Positions 12,101-22,162 of a DNA stretch of 64,000 bases are shown piece after piece (the first letter of the stretch is position 1; each line of letters starts with the position of its first letter). The stretch is from Magnolia sinica (Eukaryota > Streptophyta > Magnoliopsida > Magnoliales > Magnoliaceae), in assembly GCF_029962835.1 (NCBI RefSeq), contig NC_080582.1, positions 78,054,177-78,118,176 of the forward strand. The letters run 5' to 3'. The position numbers and the translations under genes are program-made. The notes under the pieces were generated by a model. That model saw only the letters and a list, made by a program, of their open reading frames with translations, did no database searches and was not told the origin of the DNA.

Positions 12101-12965
12101 AAGTGCTGCTTTCCAGCCCGCCTCCGCATTATCTTCCCATTCCCCGTCACACGGAACCGCTTTGCCGAAGCCTAAAATCCAAAATCACAATATTGGTTTT
12201 TCTTTTTCCGGCAGAAATATTCAATGTCCAGCCAAAATGACCTGCATTTCATTCAGGCCAGCATTCCATCAATGCAGGGCCCAGCTTCCAGGGACAAAAA
12301 GCATTCATCCAGTAGGCCCCTAGGGACAATTCTTCAAAAGGACCCCCAATTGGACAATTCCGGCCATTCATCATCAACCTGCAAGCATGTAGTTTAAACT
12401 AAAACATACCCAACGGTCCATATGAAATAGCAAGAATTTCACTGATCGTTTGATCTGGGTGGTCCAATTGAGTACATTTATTTTAGTCCATCGCTCATCC
12501 ATTGCAGGGCCTACCAGATGGACGGTCTGGATCAAAGAAATGTCAGCCACAAGCTTCCCAAACAAAGAAAGGCGGTAATCTGGCTAGTACTACTTTCTTT
12601 CTTTCTTTTGTTCTTCTTTTTTTTTCTCTTTTTTTCAATACCCCAAATATCAAAATCATACAAAAAAAATCAAGATTTCATGGAAGAGAAAAATCCAGAG
12701 AAACGAATACCTTGTGGGTTTTCATTTTATAGCCCTTTGCAGCGAAAACAGTGAAAGGGGGAGGATTTGAAGGGGTAGAGATGACTGGGGACAGCTTGAT
12801 GGGGAGAATGGAAGAGAACCCAGAGATGGTTTTGGAAGAGCTGAGCTTCAAGGCAGCTTTCTTTGAAAAAGTTGGGAGGCTAACGCCATGGACGGCCTGG
12901 ATTGAAGGATTTGAAGTGGAAAATCTCAAGCAGATGGACGAAAATGCTATTGTGGCAGAAGCCAT
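3037..12965 (-). CDS. RPL35: Plastid ribosomal protein bL35 (bL35c), three exons
   Basis: Nuclear-encoded protein of the chloroplast 50S ribosomal subunit. Exons (minus strand) are 12711-12965, 12055-12171 and 3037-3114, all joined in phase 0, giving 149 residues. Residues 1-73 form a Ser/Thr-rich, acid-poor plastid transit peptide. The bL35 core follows: [10 protein letters not shown] (residues 76-85, end of exon 1), then [20 protein letters not shown] and [12 protein letters not shown] in exon 2, then [20 protein letters not shown] in exon 3 and the stop. Length and core agree with the plant family. I chose the ATG at 12965 (MASAT...); an in-frame ATG at 12992 would add nine residues. All four splice sites are GT-AG. 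Intron 1 is 539 bp. Intron 2 is about 8,940 bp because it holds an LTR element and MITEs. No break is seen in the coding exons. Confidence 0.93.
3406..3588. mobile_element. MITE of the gtaacgg family, short copy
   Basis: It starts caaggtaatacc and ends gagtaccttg, so the ends are inverted repeats. The interior is made of variants of ccataacggaccgttacag. Relatives lie at 27106-27445 and 37263-37585. Confidence 0.65.
3671..4443. mobile_element. hAT-like MITE with catatgcgatcgcatatg arrays (copy 1)
   Basis: Terminal inverted repeats are cattgttgtcg and cgacaacatgg. A perfect 8-bp target duplication attaggtg flanks it (3663-3670 and 4444-4451). The left part (3690-3870) is an array of self-complementary pieces of catatgcgatcgcatatg, which recur near the right end (4395-4430). 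The core is AT-rich without a coding frame. It lies in bL35c intron 2. Confidence 0.85.
4444..7120. other. bL35c intron 2, left part
   Basis: No real gene seen. It holds a gggccccac MITE piece at about 4590-4660, a purine run at 5425-5463, a fragment of the gtaacgg MITE at about 5464-5523, and a possible copia gag trace near 5860-6190. The rest is unassigned intron. Confidence 0.5.
5860..6190 (+). mobile_element. Possible decayed Ty1/copia gag fragment
   Basis: Short translated stretches ([31 protein letters not shown]) resemble the UBN2-type gag of copia elements. It is heavily broken, no LTRs were found, and the assignment is weak. Confidence 0.3.
7121..7160 (+). repeat. 40-bp flanking direct repeat, left copy
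   Basis: Identical to 11137-11176. It directly abuts the left LTR of the Ty3/gypsy-derived element and is far longer than the usual 5-bp target duplication. Confidence 0.9.
7161..8234 (+). repeat. 5' LTR of the Ty3-derived element
   Basis: Direct repeat of about 10069-11136. It carries a TATA-like ctataaataggc near 7475-7487 and aataaaa near 7520, as expected at the U3/R boundary, and ends tgca before the primer-binding site. Confidence 0.88.
8449..10125 (+). other. Fossil gypsy open frame with proline-rich repeats
   Basis: 558 codons. The N-terminal part has a short heptad-like segment ([20 protein letters not shown]), then no recognised fold. Around residues 240-325 lies a typical gypsy integrase tail ([46 protein letters not shown]). 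Next come about eight 14-residue repeats of the type [14 protein letters not shown] (9470-9810). A chromodomain-like end follows ([20 protein letters not shown]). The frame runs slightly into the 3' LTR. It belongs to the retroelement and is not a host gene. Confidence 0.75.
9470..9810 (+). repeat. 42-bp coding minisatellite (about eight units)
   Basis: Tandem units of about 42 bp, each with a core like cagcctctacctcccatacc, encode Pro-rich 14-residue repeats inside the gypsy-derived frame. Confidence 0.85.
10026..11136 (+). repeat. 3' LTR of the Ty3-derived element
   Basis: It starts tgatggggac after a purine-rich stretch (ccggggagaa) and ends cttgca. It matches 7161-8234 over most of its length. 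Confidence 0.85.
11137..11176 (+). repeat. 40-bp flanking direct repeat, right copy
   Basis: Identical to 7121-7160 (begins tatcgcccatgaggatcttg). An unrecognised open frame runs from the left flank into this repeat and continues to 11467 on the right side in the same phase. Confidence 0.9.
11177..12054. other. bL35c intron 2, right part
   Basis: Contains an open stretch to 11467 with no recognisable domain, then a Tourist-like MITE (11530-11642) and plain intron sequence up to the donor at 12054. Confidence 0.45.
11530..11642. mobile_element. Tourist-like MITE
   Basis: Ends gggtgtgtttggttgca and tgcaaataaacacactc are imperfect inverted repeats. The inner motif ttcattattaatcagtctaa is shared with a copy at about 35902-36000. 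Confidence 0.6.
12055..12171 (-). CDS. RPL35: bL35c exon 2
   Basis: Acceptor ggattttag before GCTTCGGCAAAG; donor ATG|gtttgttt. It encodes 39 residues of the basic bL35 core, [10 protein letters not shown] to KRKLRLSKM. Confidence 0.94.
12711..12965 (-). CDS. RPL35: bL35c exon 1 (transit peptide and start of core)
   Basis: It encodes 85 residues, ending KGYKMKTHK at donor AAG|gtattcg. The first 70 or so residues are rich in Ser, Thr, Pro and Lys and almost free of acidic residues, as expected for a chloroplast transit peptide. Confidence 0.93.
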
Positions 12966-13150
12966 GGCTCCTCTCTCTCTTGAAGTTTTCAAGAGCTTTT
13001 TGAAGCTATTTACTTGTATTTGATGTGGATAGAGAGATTGCAGTCCCCTTCTTCTTGTTCTTTTTCATTATTCCCTAAATGCCCCTTACACAAAATTGTG
13101 GGCCCCACCCCGCACATGGACCCATAGTTCCTTATGTGGGTCACTAGGAA

Positions 13151-14182
13151 GGGGAGCGGATTAGGTGAGACCCCGGATCCACCGGAAACGGATCGGCTAC
13201 TCCCCTGCCACCAGCCAATGGCTGATGGTCGGTGCTCTGTGGGCCCCACTATGATGTATGTGTTTCATCCATGCCGTCCATATTTTTTTCTAGATCATTT
13301 CATGCTATGAGACAAAAAATGAGGTATATCCCATTCTCAAATGGACCACAGTACAAGAAACAGTGTTGAATGGACATCGATCATTAAAAACTTTTTGGGG
13401 GCATATAAAAGTTTTGGGTCAAGATAATATTTGTTTTTTCCCTTCATCTGGATCTTTATGACCTAATCAACAGATTGGATGTCAAATAAAAAGTACAGTG
13501 GGCCTCAGGAGGATTTTAATGGTGGATATCCAATTACTATTGTTTTCCTGTGGTGTGTTCTACCTGAGATTTATATCCCCTAATTTTTGGGATCAAGTGC
13601 TAAAATGATCTGTAAAAATGGATGAACGGAATGGATAAAGCACATACATCATAGTGGGGCCCACGGAGCACCGACAATCAGCCACGGGGCCGGTGGCAGG
13701 GGGAGTAGCCAATCCGTTTCCGGATCCACCAAGGTGGGTGGGACCGCTGTGGGGATATGTATATGACTACATCCACGCCGTCCATCCATATTTAAAGCTC
13801 ATTTTAAGGCATGATAAAAAAACATGAAGCAGATCCAAATCGACCATAATACAGGAAACAGTGGTAATCGATGGTTATAAACTTCTCGTGGCCCATCAAA
13901 GTTTTGGATCAAGCTTATATTTGTATTGTCTCTTCATACAGGTCTTTGTGACCTTATCAACGGGTTGGATGGCAAATAAACATTCTGATGGCTCATGAAA
14001 TTTTTAATGGTGGGACTTTAATCACTACTTTCTCTGTGGCATGGTCCACATAAGATCTGGATTTGCTTAATTTTTTTGGATCATGGCCTAAAAAGGGCTT
14101 TCAAAACGGTTGTACAGTGTGGATTTAAGGCATATACATGACTGTGAACCCCAGTCGGGGTCCCACTCGCCTAATTTGCTCC
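13151..14182. mobile_element. Outer Mutator-like MITE with a nested copy
   Basis: Left end ggggagcggattaggtgaga and right end cgcctaatttgctcc are inverted repeats. The flanks cactaggaa and cactaaggt are an imperfect 9-bp duplication. A second element of the same superfamily (13184-13721) sits inside it. No coding frame. Confidence 0.7.
13184..13721. mobile_element. Inner Mutator-like MITE with long inverted repeats
   Basis: 538 bp. The inverted repeats of about 100 bp start ggaaacggatcggctactcc on the left and end ccaatccgtttcc on the right. A perfect 9-bp target duplication ggatccacc flanks it (13175-13183 and 13722-13730). The inner part carries the gggccccactatgatgtatg signature. The 9-bp duplication and long inverted repeats point to Mutator. 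Confidence 0.88.
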
Positions 14183-14189
14183 CACTAAG

Positions 14190-14760
14190 GTGGTTACTGT
14201 CCATTTTTCTGTGGACCCTACAATGATATAGTTTCATCTGGTCAGTCGATCCATCTTTTCATATTATTCCAGGAGCCCAAGAAATGAATTAGGATCCGGA
14301 GTCTCACCTAATCCGCTCCCATTAGGACGGTGGCTACCGCACAGTTCCCTGCGGGCCCTATAATGATAGATGTGTTTTATCTAAGCTTTTCATCTATCTT
14401 TTCAGGTTATTACAGGGAGCCCACAAACTGAAATAGAAACTAATCTCAAGTACACCACACTACAAGAAAATAGTGATGATTAAATGCCTACCATTAAAAA
14501 CTTCCTAAGAACTATTGTGATATTTATTTCCCATGAGACTTGGATGAAGAGAAAACATAAATACTAGCCTTGTCTAAAACTGTCATGGCCTCTTAAGAAA
14601 TTTTAACGGTGAACATTCAATCATCATTGTTTCCTATGATATAGTCTACATGAATTTTGTGAGCTCTTGACCTAATATAATGTCGAAAATGGATGAACAA
14701 TGTGGATAAAACACCTAAATCATACCACTGTTCAGTAGCTATTGGCCACTGACAACATAG
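14190..14760. mobile_element. Mutator-like MITE copies, partly duplicated
   Basis: Two successive left-end copies (tgtggaccctacaatgatat near 14211 and gcgggccctataatgataga near 14351) precede one core and one right end (about 14690-14750). Borders are approximate. Confidence 0.5.
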
Positions 14761-15230
14761 TAGGCAACCTGTGTGTCCATTGAGAAATAGATTTCTTGTA
14801 CATAGATCAATTGCAAGGTTGGTGATCCTGGAGTTGAAGAAAAAACTATTTTAAAAATAGTAGGACTTAAAGAGAAGCCAATTCAAAATAGAAAAGCATC
14901 TCAAGACAGGCGCTATAAAGGGATTTATCAAATTAGTAAGAGTTTTATTTAAAGCCTATTTTTAACTCATTTCTTGTATAGATTTGAGCGAGTCCTTATG
15001 TCGGCTACTAGAGGGCATGTACATGGTTTGTCCTTATATAGAATCAAATGAGAGTTTGAGATCCAAGCTTATAAGTCTATGTGTGAGCTATGGACAAGTG
15101 TATATGCATAACTGTGTAAGCCCTAACACATGTGAACATGTAAGTCTTTGTGTAGGTCTCCAAGGGGAGTATACGTAGATTAATTCTTGTGTAGGGTTAA
15201 TCGAGTAATTTACTAGACCTAAACCTTTTA
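14761..15230. other. Unassigned intergenic stretch
   Basis: No coding, RNA or repeat signal recognised, apart from loosely repeated taagtctatgtgtgag / taagtctttgtgtagg motifs around 15072-15155. Confidence 0.35.
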
Positions 15231-15578
15231 AGTAAACTCCATGGAACCACCTTGATTTATATATTTTATCCATGCCATTATCCCATTTCCATCCATTTTA
15301 CTGACTATTCTAGTGTCTGAGTTTAAAAATGAAGCATAACTAAAGCCAAAGTGGACCATACCAAAGGAAATTGTGTGATTACAAATTAAATGAGAAATAA
15401 ACATCACTGTGAGCCCTAAAAAGATTTCAGCGATAGATATCATTATTCCTACTATTTCCTGTGGTGTGATCCACTTGAGCTCTTGATACAAATTAATTTT
15501 GGTATAATACCCTAGGAAAAATGGATGTATGTCATGAATAAGACACATACATTCATGGTGGGCTCCACGTAGTTTACT
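15231..15578. mobile_element. Mutator-like MITE
   Basis: Ends agtaaactccatggaaccac and gtgggctccacgtagtttact are inverted repeats. The core resembles the other gggccccac elements (ccatccattttactgac; gtggtgtgatccacttgag). I found no clear target duplication. Confidence 0.65.
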
Positions 15579-15690
15579 CACTACACAATCCGCTTTCGGG
15601 TTGGGTTACTACGACGTGAAAGTCCCACTTATGGTATGGTGGGCCCCACACCAGCTCTGCGAATGAATGGTTGAAAATTAAAACTAGAAA

Positions 15691-16396
15691 AAGCATTTTA
15701 CATTGGATTCAAGTACCCATTATGGTGTGTGTGGGTGTGACTAGGGGTGCACATGGGTCGGTCCGGTCCGGTTTTAGGGTGAAACTGGAACTAAACTGTT
15801 CCCAATGGTTCTAGGATATTTGGAACCCGAACCGGACCGTTAGCACCTTAGAACCGAGCCGGAACCGGACCGTTAAAACTGGTTCGGTTCCATGGTTCTG
15901 GGCTTTTTATAATCCAGCCCAATTGCATGTTTTCTTTTATAATATTGCCCATGTCCATTCATGTTGTGATCCATTTGATGAATGGTTTAGATATTGTATA
16001 AAGTGTGCTAAAATACATTTATGGAAACAATCAAATGGTGTAAACCATAAATCATGAGTCAAATATAGAAATAATCAAAGGGTTTATGGTTCAGTTCCAA
16101 GTTCAGTTCCAGGTTTGGTTTCACAGTTCAGATCCACGGTTTGGTTCTATGGATCTGTTCACAGTTTGATTCGGTTCGGTTCTAGATACCCCCAAACCAA
16201 GAACCGAACCGATGTAATCGGTTCTTTGATTTTTAGAACCGGAACCAAAACGGTGCACTATAGAACCGGACTAAATCGGACCGTCTGGTCGATTCCGGTC
16301 CGATTCCACAGTTCTACCAGTTCGATGTGCAGCCCTAGGTGTGACCGCGTGAGGGTGTGTACGTAGGTAAATAAATAAGTAAGCATTTTGCATTGG
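15691..16396 (+). mobile_element. Truncated SINE split by a hAT-like element
   Basis: The SINE tail lies in two parts, 15707-15741 (ttcaagtacccattatggtg) and 16346-16380 (ending in aaataaataagtaag). Its own target duplications are aagcattttacattgg (15691-15706) and aagcattttgcattgg (16381-16396). The interrupting hAT-like element is 15742-16337. Confidence 0.8.
15742..16337. mobile_element. Non-autonomous hAT-like element (taggggtgcacat type, copy 1)
   Basis: Inverted ends are taggggtgcacat and atgtgcagcccta, with a perfect 8-bp duplication ggtgtgac (15734-15741 and 16338-16345). The body is built from many variants of ggttcggtt/aaccgaacc, without coding potential. Confidence 0.9.
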
Positions 16397-16660
16397 GGAG
16401 TTGTTTGATACTCGGGCTGTTTGTGAGGTTTAATACTCAGGCACATAGCAATTGTACTCGTGGCTAAATTACAGAAACCATTGTCTTTAAGTCACGATCC
16501 CAAAATCATAATATTTGAATGATCCCATCGTCTGATTCGTGGACACTTGTTTGTTGAAATAATACCGTTAGATACTTTTATTTTAACAGTCCAATAATTA
16601 TCCTTCAATCGGATACTCAGATATCCAAACAAATTTATTTTTTCGTTCATGATACATCTA
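16397..16660. other. Unassigned short intergenic stretch
   Basis: Plain AT-rich sequence between the SINE and the copia element. Confidence 0.35.
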
Positions 16661-16665
16661 CACTT

Positions 16666-17635
16666 TGTTGTATTTTGTTTTAAAATAGTATTAAATTTGA
16701 ATTTTCAAATTTTCGGTGATTTCCCTCCATTTTTGAAAAGTTGTAGTACTTTTGAGTTGTGGATTTTGTCTCACATCGGATTTGATATTGTAAACTATCT
16801 TGTATATAAGATAGTCTTTTTGCCTAGGGTTGAGCCCCTTTCAAGGGGCATGTGAATTTGGTCTTGGGGGGGCTATGCCAATAGCTCTAATCTATGTCAT
16901 TGACCACACACGCGCGCGCGTTGAGTCTGTGTTCGCGTGCGCGACGGGCTGAGTTGGGTGCGGGTGTACTCGCGTGGGTTTGTGTGTATGGGTACTCGCG
17001 AGACTTTAGGGACGGGATAGGAAGGGCTGGGCTGGGCGTGGGCGCGGGCACCGGTGAGGGTGCGGTGTGTGTGTACTCGCATGGGTGTGTGTATGGGTAC
17101 TTGCAGGACTGTATATGTGGGAGTGTACTCGCATTTGCGCTTTTTCGTTTTAAACTAGAGAGATGCGTCCCTTCCGGTTGGTCGCCCCTGTTGGGTTTAA
17201 ACCCAACGGACCTAACCTTTTATAAAGGGTGCTTATGCACCACTTTGGAGTCTATATAAAGACTACCGATTCCAGTTTTAACATACGAAATTATTATCTC
17301 TCTTACAAAACTCTCTCTGATACAATTTTAAGAATTTTACTGAGTTCATCGCTGAGTCAACTCAGCACTTTCGGATTAAACTGCAAGTGGTTCGAGCCCG
17401 TGTACAGTGAGTGCACCGCTGAGACCGGGTCATAGTCGTTGTATCCTGGAGGTCGAATGCTCTGGAAACCTGTTGCACTTGGGACGCTGTCCAAGGGGAG
17501 CAAATTCAATTTCAAGCCGAGTGACTCAGTCACGCCTCGACTCAATTCAATAAGTTCTTCTTTCTCAAAATTTTATTTTCCTTTTTTGGTTCTCGATTTT
17601 TAATAGTCTATTTAATTCAACCAAATATTCTAACA
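16666..17635 (+). repeat. 5' LTR of the copia element
   Basis: 970 bp, matching 21068-22032. The GC-rich stretch 16905-17090 is the least conserved part. TATA-like gtctatataaag lies near 17250. Confidence 0.93.
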
Positions 17636-17670
17636 ATCTTGAAATCAAATTTTGTTGAATTATATAGACT

Positions 17671-18500
17671 ATGGCTACAGTAACAGTAAATGCTTCTACT
17701 GAGTTAGCCAAAATCGAACCGTTCGCTGGACAATCATTTAAACGGTGGAAACAGAAACTGATGTTCGCTCTGACCACCCTGAAAGTTTCATACATTTTAT
17801 CTAAATCATTTACTATAGATCCAGCAAATCAAACTGAAGTAACAGATGAAAATAATTGTAAAAATTATATTCTAAACTCTTTATCCAACGAACTTTATGA
17901 CGTGTATGCTTCTTACGTGTCTGCTAAAGACATATGGACTGCTTTGGAAAAGAAATACATATTAGAAAATACAGGCGCTAAGAAACATGCAATTGATAAT
18001 TTCCTTCATTATGAAATGACAGACGATATACCTGTCACAAATCAGATTCACGATTTTCAAAGTCTAGTTCACGAACTATCGACAGAAGAAATTAAGTTGG
18101 ATGAAGTGTTTCTTTCAGGAGCACTAATAGAAAAAGTACCGCCCTCCTGAAAAGAATATAAGAATAGAATGAAACATAAAAAGAACGGTGTTTCTTTGGA
18201 AACCACTATCGTACACATACGAATAGAGGAGGCCAATAGAATCAGAGACCAAAAAGAAAATAAAAATGAGATAGATTCAAAGGTGAATCTTGTGGAATCA
18301 AGTCGGGCAAATAATAAGAAAAAGGGCAACTGTCATAACTGTGGCAAACCTGGACATTATGCAAATGAATGCAGGCTTAAAAAGAAGAATGCAAATAATC
18401 AATTCAAGAAAAAAGGAAACTGTTACAACTGTGGAAAGCCTGGGCATCATGTCAAAACCTACAGGCTTAAGAAAAACAAAGATAAGCGGCAAACTAATCT
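17671..18500 (+). other. Copia gag region (fossil)
   Basis: The gag start MATVTVNASTELAKIEPFAG and the segment FKRWKQKLMFALTTLKV are typical of copia gag. Two CCHC-type zinc knuckle segments (CHNCGKPGHYANEC, and a second beginning CYNCGKPGHH) lie at about 18331-18470. It packages element RNA; here it is part of a broken copy. Confidence 0.9.
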
Positions 18501-18539
18501 TACAGAAACAGGCAATGAATCTGACATGATAGTAGTTGT

Positions 18540-20530
18540 GGTGTCAGAAGTCTTCCTTGTAAACAACTTGGAGTGGGTGCTAGACACTGGTGCAACTAGG
18601 CACATGTGCAAGGATCGTAGCATGTTTACCTCCTACCAAGTATCAGGAGATGATGAACAGGTGTTCATGGGTAATGATAGAATGTCTCCAGTTGTAGGGA
18701 AAGGGAAAGTACTTCTGAAACTCACTTCTGGAAAGACTCTAATGCTGAATAATGTCTTACATGTGCCTGACATTAGAAGAAACTTGGTCTCTGGTTCACT
18801 CCTCAATAAGGCTGGTGTTAAGTTAGTATTTGATTCAGATAAGCTTGTAATGACTAAGAATGGAACTTTTGTTGGTAAGGGGTACTGTAGCGATGGTTTA
18901 TTCATTATAAATGTATCCAATGATAATAATGAGAAGACATTCAGTTCTGTTTATATCGTTGAACCTTTTTATCTACGGCACAGTAGATTAGGTCATGTGA
19001 ATATAACATCTTTAAAGAAAATGAAAAGATTAGGTTTATTACCTAATATATCTAATGAAGAATTTGACAAATGTGAAACATGTATCGAATCAAAATTCAT
19101 TAGAAAACCCTTTAAGCAAATAGAAAGATTATCTGTTCTATTAGAGTTAATACACAGTAACTTAGGTGATTTTAGAAATCATATGTCTAGAGGTGGAAAA
19201 AGATATTACATAACTTTTGTAGATGATTACTCTAGGTTCACTAAAGTCTATTTATTAAGAAACAAAGATAAAGTTTTACATGTTTTTTTCTAAATACAAA
19301 CTTGAAGTTGAAAATCAGTTAAATATAAAAATTAAAAGACTTAGAACAGATAGAGGAGGTGAATATGAATCTTCTCAATTTAGAGAATTATGTGAAAAGA
19401 ATGGAATAGTTCATGAAACTACAGCTCCTTATACACCAGAACAAAATGGAATAGCAGAACGTAAGAATAGAACTTTAAAAGAGATGATGAATGCTATGTT
19501 AAATAGTTCAGGCTTACCCTCAAATATGTGGGGAGAAGCAATTCTATCTGCTTGATATATTCTAAATAGGATTCCTTCTAAATCTTCTGAACAAACACCA
19601 TATGAACTTTGGAAGAATCATGTTCCTAGTTACAAATATATTAAAGTGTGGGGGTGTCTTGCTAAAGTAGGATTACCTGAAACTAAGAAAAGAAAGTTAG
19701 GTCCTAAAACGACTGACTGTGTTTTTATAGGTTACGCACAAAACAGTGCGGCCTATAGATTTTTAGTTTTAAAAACTAAGGATAATATTCTAAATCCTAA
19801 TACAATTATAGAAGCTAGGGATGCAGAATTCTTTGAGAACGTATTTCCTATGAAATCTAAATCTATAGGAATAGAGGAAGTCAATGAATCAGATGTTGCG
19901 TCTACTAGTAAAAATGCTTACGAGAAAGCAGTAGAAGAAATACAACCAAGAAAAAGTACTAGGATTAGAAGAGAAACTAACTTAGGAGATGGTTTTTTCA
20001 CTTTCTTAGTAGAAGATGATCCTACAACCTATATAGAAGCAATTAACTCTCCAGATGCAACCTTTTGGAAGGAAATAATAAATGATGAGTTAAAATCTAT
20101 TATATCTAATAACACTTGAAAAATTATAGACCTACCACCTAGAAATAAACCAATAGGTTGTAAATGGGTGTTTAGAAAGAAACTAAAACCAGATGAGACT
20201 ATTGATAAGTTTAAGGCTAGGTTGGTAGCGAAATGCTTTAAACAAAAAGAAGGAATAGATTACTTTGATACATACTCTCCTGTAACTAGAATTACAACAA
20301 TCAGGGTCTTAATAGTGAAAGCAAAGAGTAAAATATATAATGGAAAGAGAAGGCATATTAGACTCAGACACAATATAGTGAAACATATGTTGCGTGATGG
20401 AGTCATATCTATTGACTTTGTGAGGTCAGAAAAGAATCTAGCAGATCCTCTGACCAAAGGACTATCTAAAACGTTAGTCAATGATACATCGAAGGGAATG
20501 GAGCTAAGCCTAATATATGAGCTGCCAGTG
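18540..20530 (+). other. Copia protease, integrase and RT/RNase H remnants (fossil)
   Basis: Protease is marked by WVLDTGATRHMC (about 18570). The integrase region is marked by HSRLGHVN, YYITFVDDYSRF and TDRGGEYESSQF...TPEQNGIAERKN (18970-19540). The start of reverse transcriptase is marked by GCKWVFRKKL and FKARLVAKCF (about 20156-20240). The end of the RNase H region is marked by VRSEKNLADPLTKGLS (about 20422-20470). This order identifies Ty1/copia. Confidence 0.92.
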
Positions 20531-21067
20531 TGGGCAACCCAACCTATACAAGTGGAGATCCCATGAGATAGGTTCAATGGGTAAACAACAAGACACGAGG
20601 TAAACGATTGCACTGAGTTGTATGAGCCCCTTCTATGGTGTACAGTGCGAGCAGCAACGCAGAAGGATGAATTGTTAGAACTCTTAATGAATCAATAGCC
20701 ATATATTTGGTGGTGTATACAGTTGCTGCATACACTTGATGGAATTCACCTATATGGGTGTGGAGGTGGAGGCCGCTTCTTATGAGAATCTAGGCGAATT
20801 CTCTAGAGCACTCATGAAATCCAGGTAATGGTGTATGGCCGAAACGCACCGAACCGCAGAATCACTTGCAGATGAAGAGTTGTGTGAGTAGCATGTACTT
20901 GCGATCTACATTAAAAGGATTCAGGTTCAAGACTATAGTGTCACCTGATTCCTGTAGACCTGTCTTGCTTACTCTAATATTGGTTCAAGTCTATGGTGAC
21001 ACCAGCACAATTGCACAACTATTACGCTTTAATCCGAAAGAGTTTTATTTTAAAACATGTGGGGGAT

Positions 21068-22032
21068 TGTTGTATTTTGTTTTAAAATAGTATTAAATTT
21101 GAATTTTCAAATTTTCGGTGATTTTCCTCCATTTTTGAAAAGTTGTAGTACTTTTGAGTTGTGGATTTTGTCCCACATCGGATTTGACGTTGTAAACTAT
21201 CTTGTATATAAGATAGTCTTTTTGCCTAGGGCTTGAGCCCCTTTCAGGGGGCATGTGAATTTGGTCCTGTGGGGGGCTATGCCAATAGCTCTAATCTATG
21301 CTATTGACCACACGCGCGCGCGTGCGCCGAGCCGAGCCGAGCCGAACCGAGTCCGAGTCCGTGTCCGTGTGCGCGTGCGCGATGCGACGGGACAGGACGG
21401 GACAGGACGGGCTGGGCTGGGCGTGGGCGTGGGCGTGGGCGCGGGCGCGGGTGCGGGTGCGGTGTGTGTGTACTCGCGTGGGTGTGTGTATGGGTACTCG
21501 CAGGACTGTATATGTGGGAGTGTACTCGCATTTGCGCTTTTTCGTTTTAAACCAGAGAGATATGTCCCTTCCGGTTGGTCACCCCTGTTGGGTTTAAACC
21601 CAACGGACCTAACCTTTTGTAAAGGGTGCGTATGCACCACTTCGGAGTCTATATAAAGACTACCGATTCCAGTTTTAACATACAAAATTATTATCTCTCT
21701 TACAAAACTCTCTCTGATACAATTTTAAGAATTTTACTGAGTTCATCGCTGAGTCAACTCAGCACTTTCGGATTAAACTGCAAGTGGTTCGAGCCCGTGT
21801 ACAGTGAGTGCACCGCTGGGACCGGGTCATAGTCGTTGTATCCTGGAGGTCGATTGCTCTGGAAACCTGTTGCACTTGGGACACTGTCCAAGGGGAGCAA
21901 ATTCGATTTCAAGCCGAGTGACTCAGTCACGCCTCGACTCAATTCAATAAGTTCTTCTTTCTCAAAATTTTATTTTCCTTTTTTGGTTCTCGATTTTTAA
22001 TAGTCTATTTAATTCAACCAAATATTCTAACA
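21068..22032 (+). repeat. 3' LTR of the copia element
   Basis: 965 bp partner of 16666-17635. The GC-rich segment 21307-21490 contains runs of gagccgagccgagccg and gcgtgggcgtgggcg that differ in number from the 5' copy. Confidence 0.93.
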
Positions 22033-22162
22033 CACTTTGGGCCCACAATTCCGCGGGTTTAATTTCAATTACTTGTATACCACACATGCAATATCCGAGT
22101 GCCTGCGTATCATTCATTACAGTCTGCCAGAGAATCAAAGATTTTCCCTTTCCGGAGTTTAG

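Larger units (their letters stand above)
16666..22032 (+). mobile_element. Ty1/copia LTR retrotransposon, broken
   Basis: LTRs lie at 16666-17635 and 21068-22032. Both start tgttgtattttg and end tctaaca, and a 5-bp duplication cactt flanks the element (16661-16665, 22033-22037). The purine tract gtgggggat precedes the 3' LTR. The order gag, protease, integrase, reverse transcriptase, RNase H is that of copia. Outside a GC-rich tract the LTRs differ by roughly 2-3% by eye, suggesting an age around a million years. It carries about five breaks, and the reverse-transcriptase region is poorly represented. Confidence 0.95.

Noticed and set aside
12374-12754. Short open frames on both strands next to bL35c exon 1
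   Set aside because: They fall in intron 1, which has clear donor and acceptor sites.
21255-21656. Long open frames on both strands in GC-rich sequence
   Set aside because: They lie inside a copia LTR; GC-rich repeats with few stops explain them.
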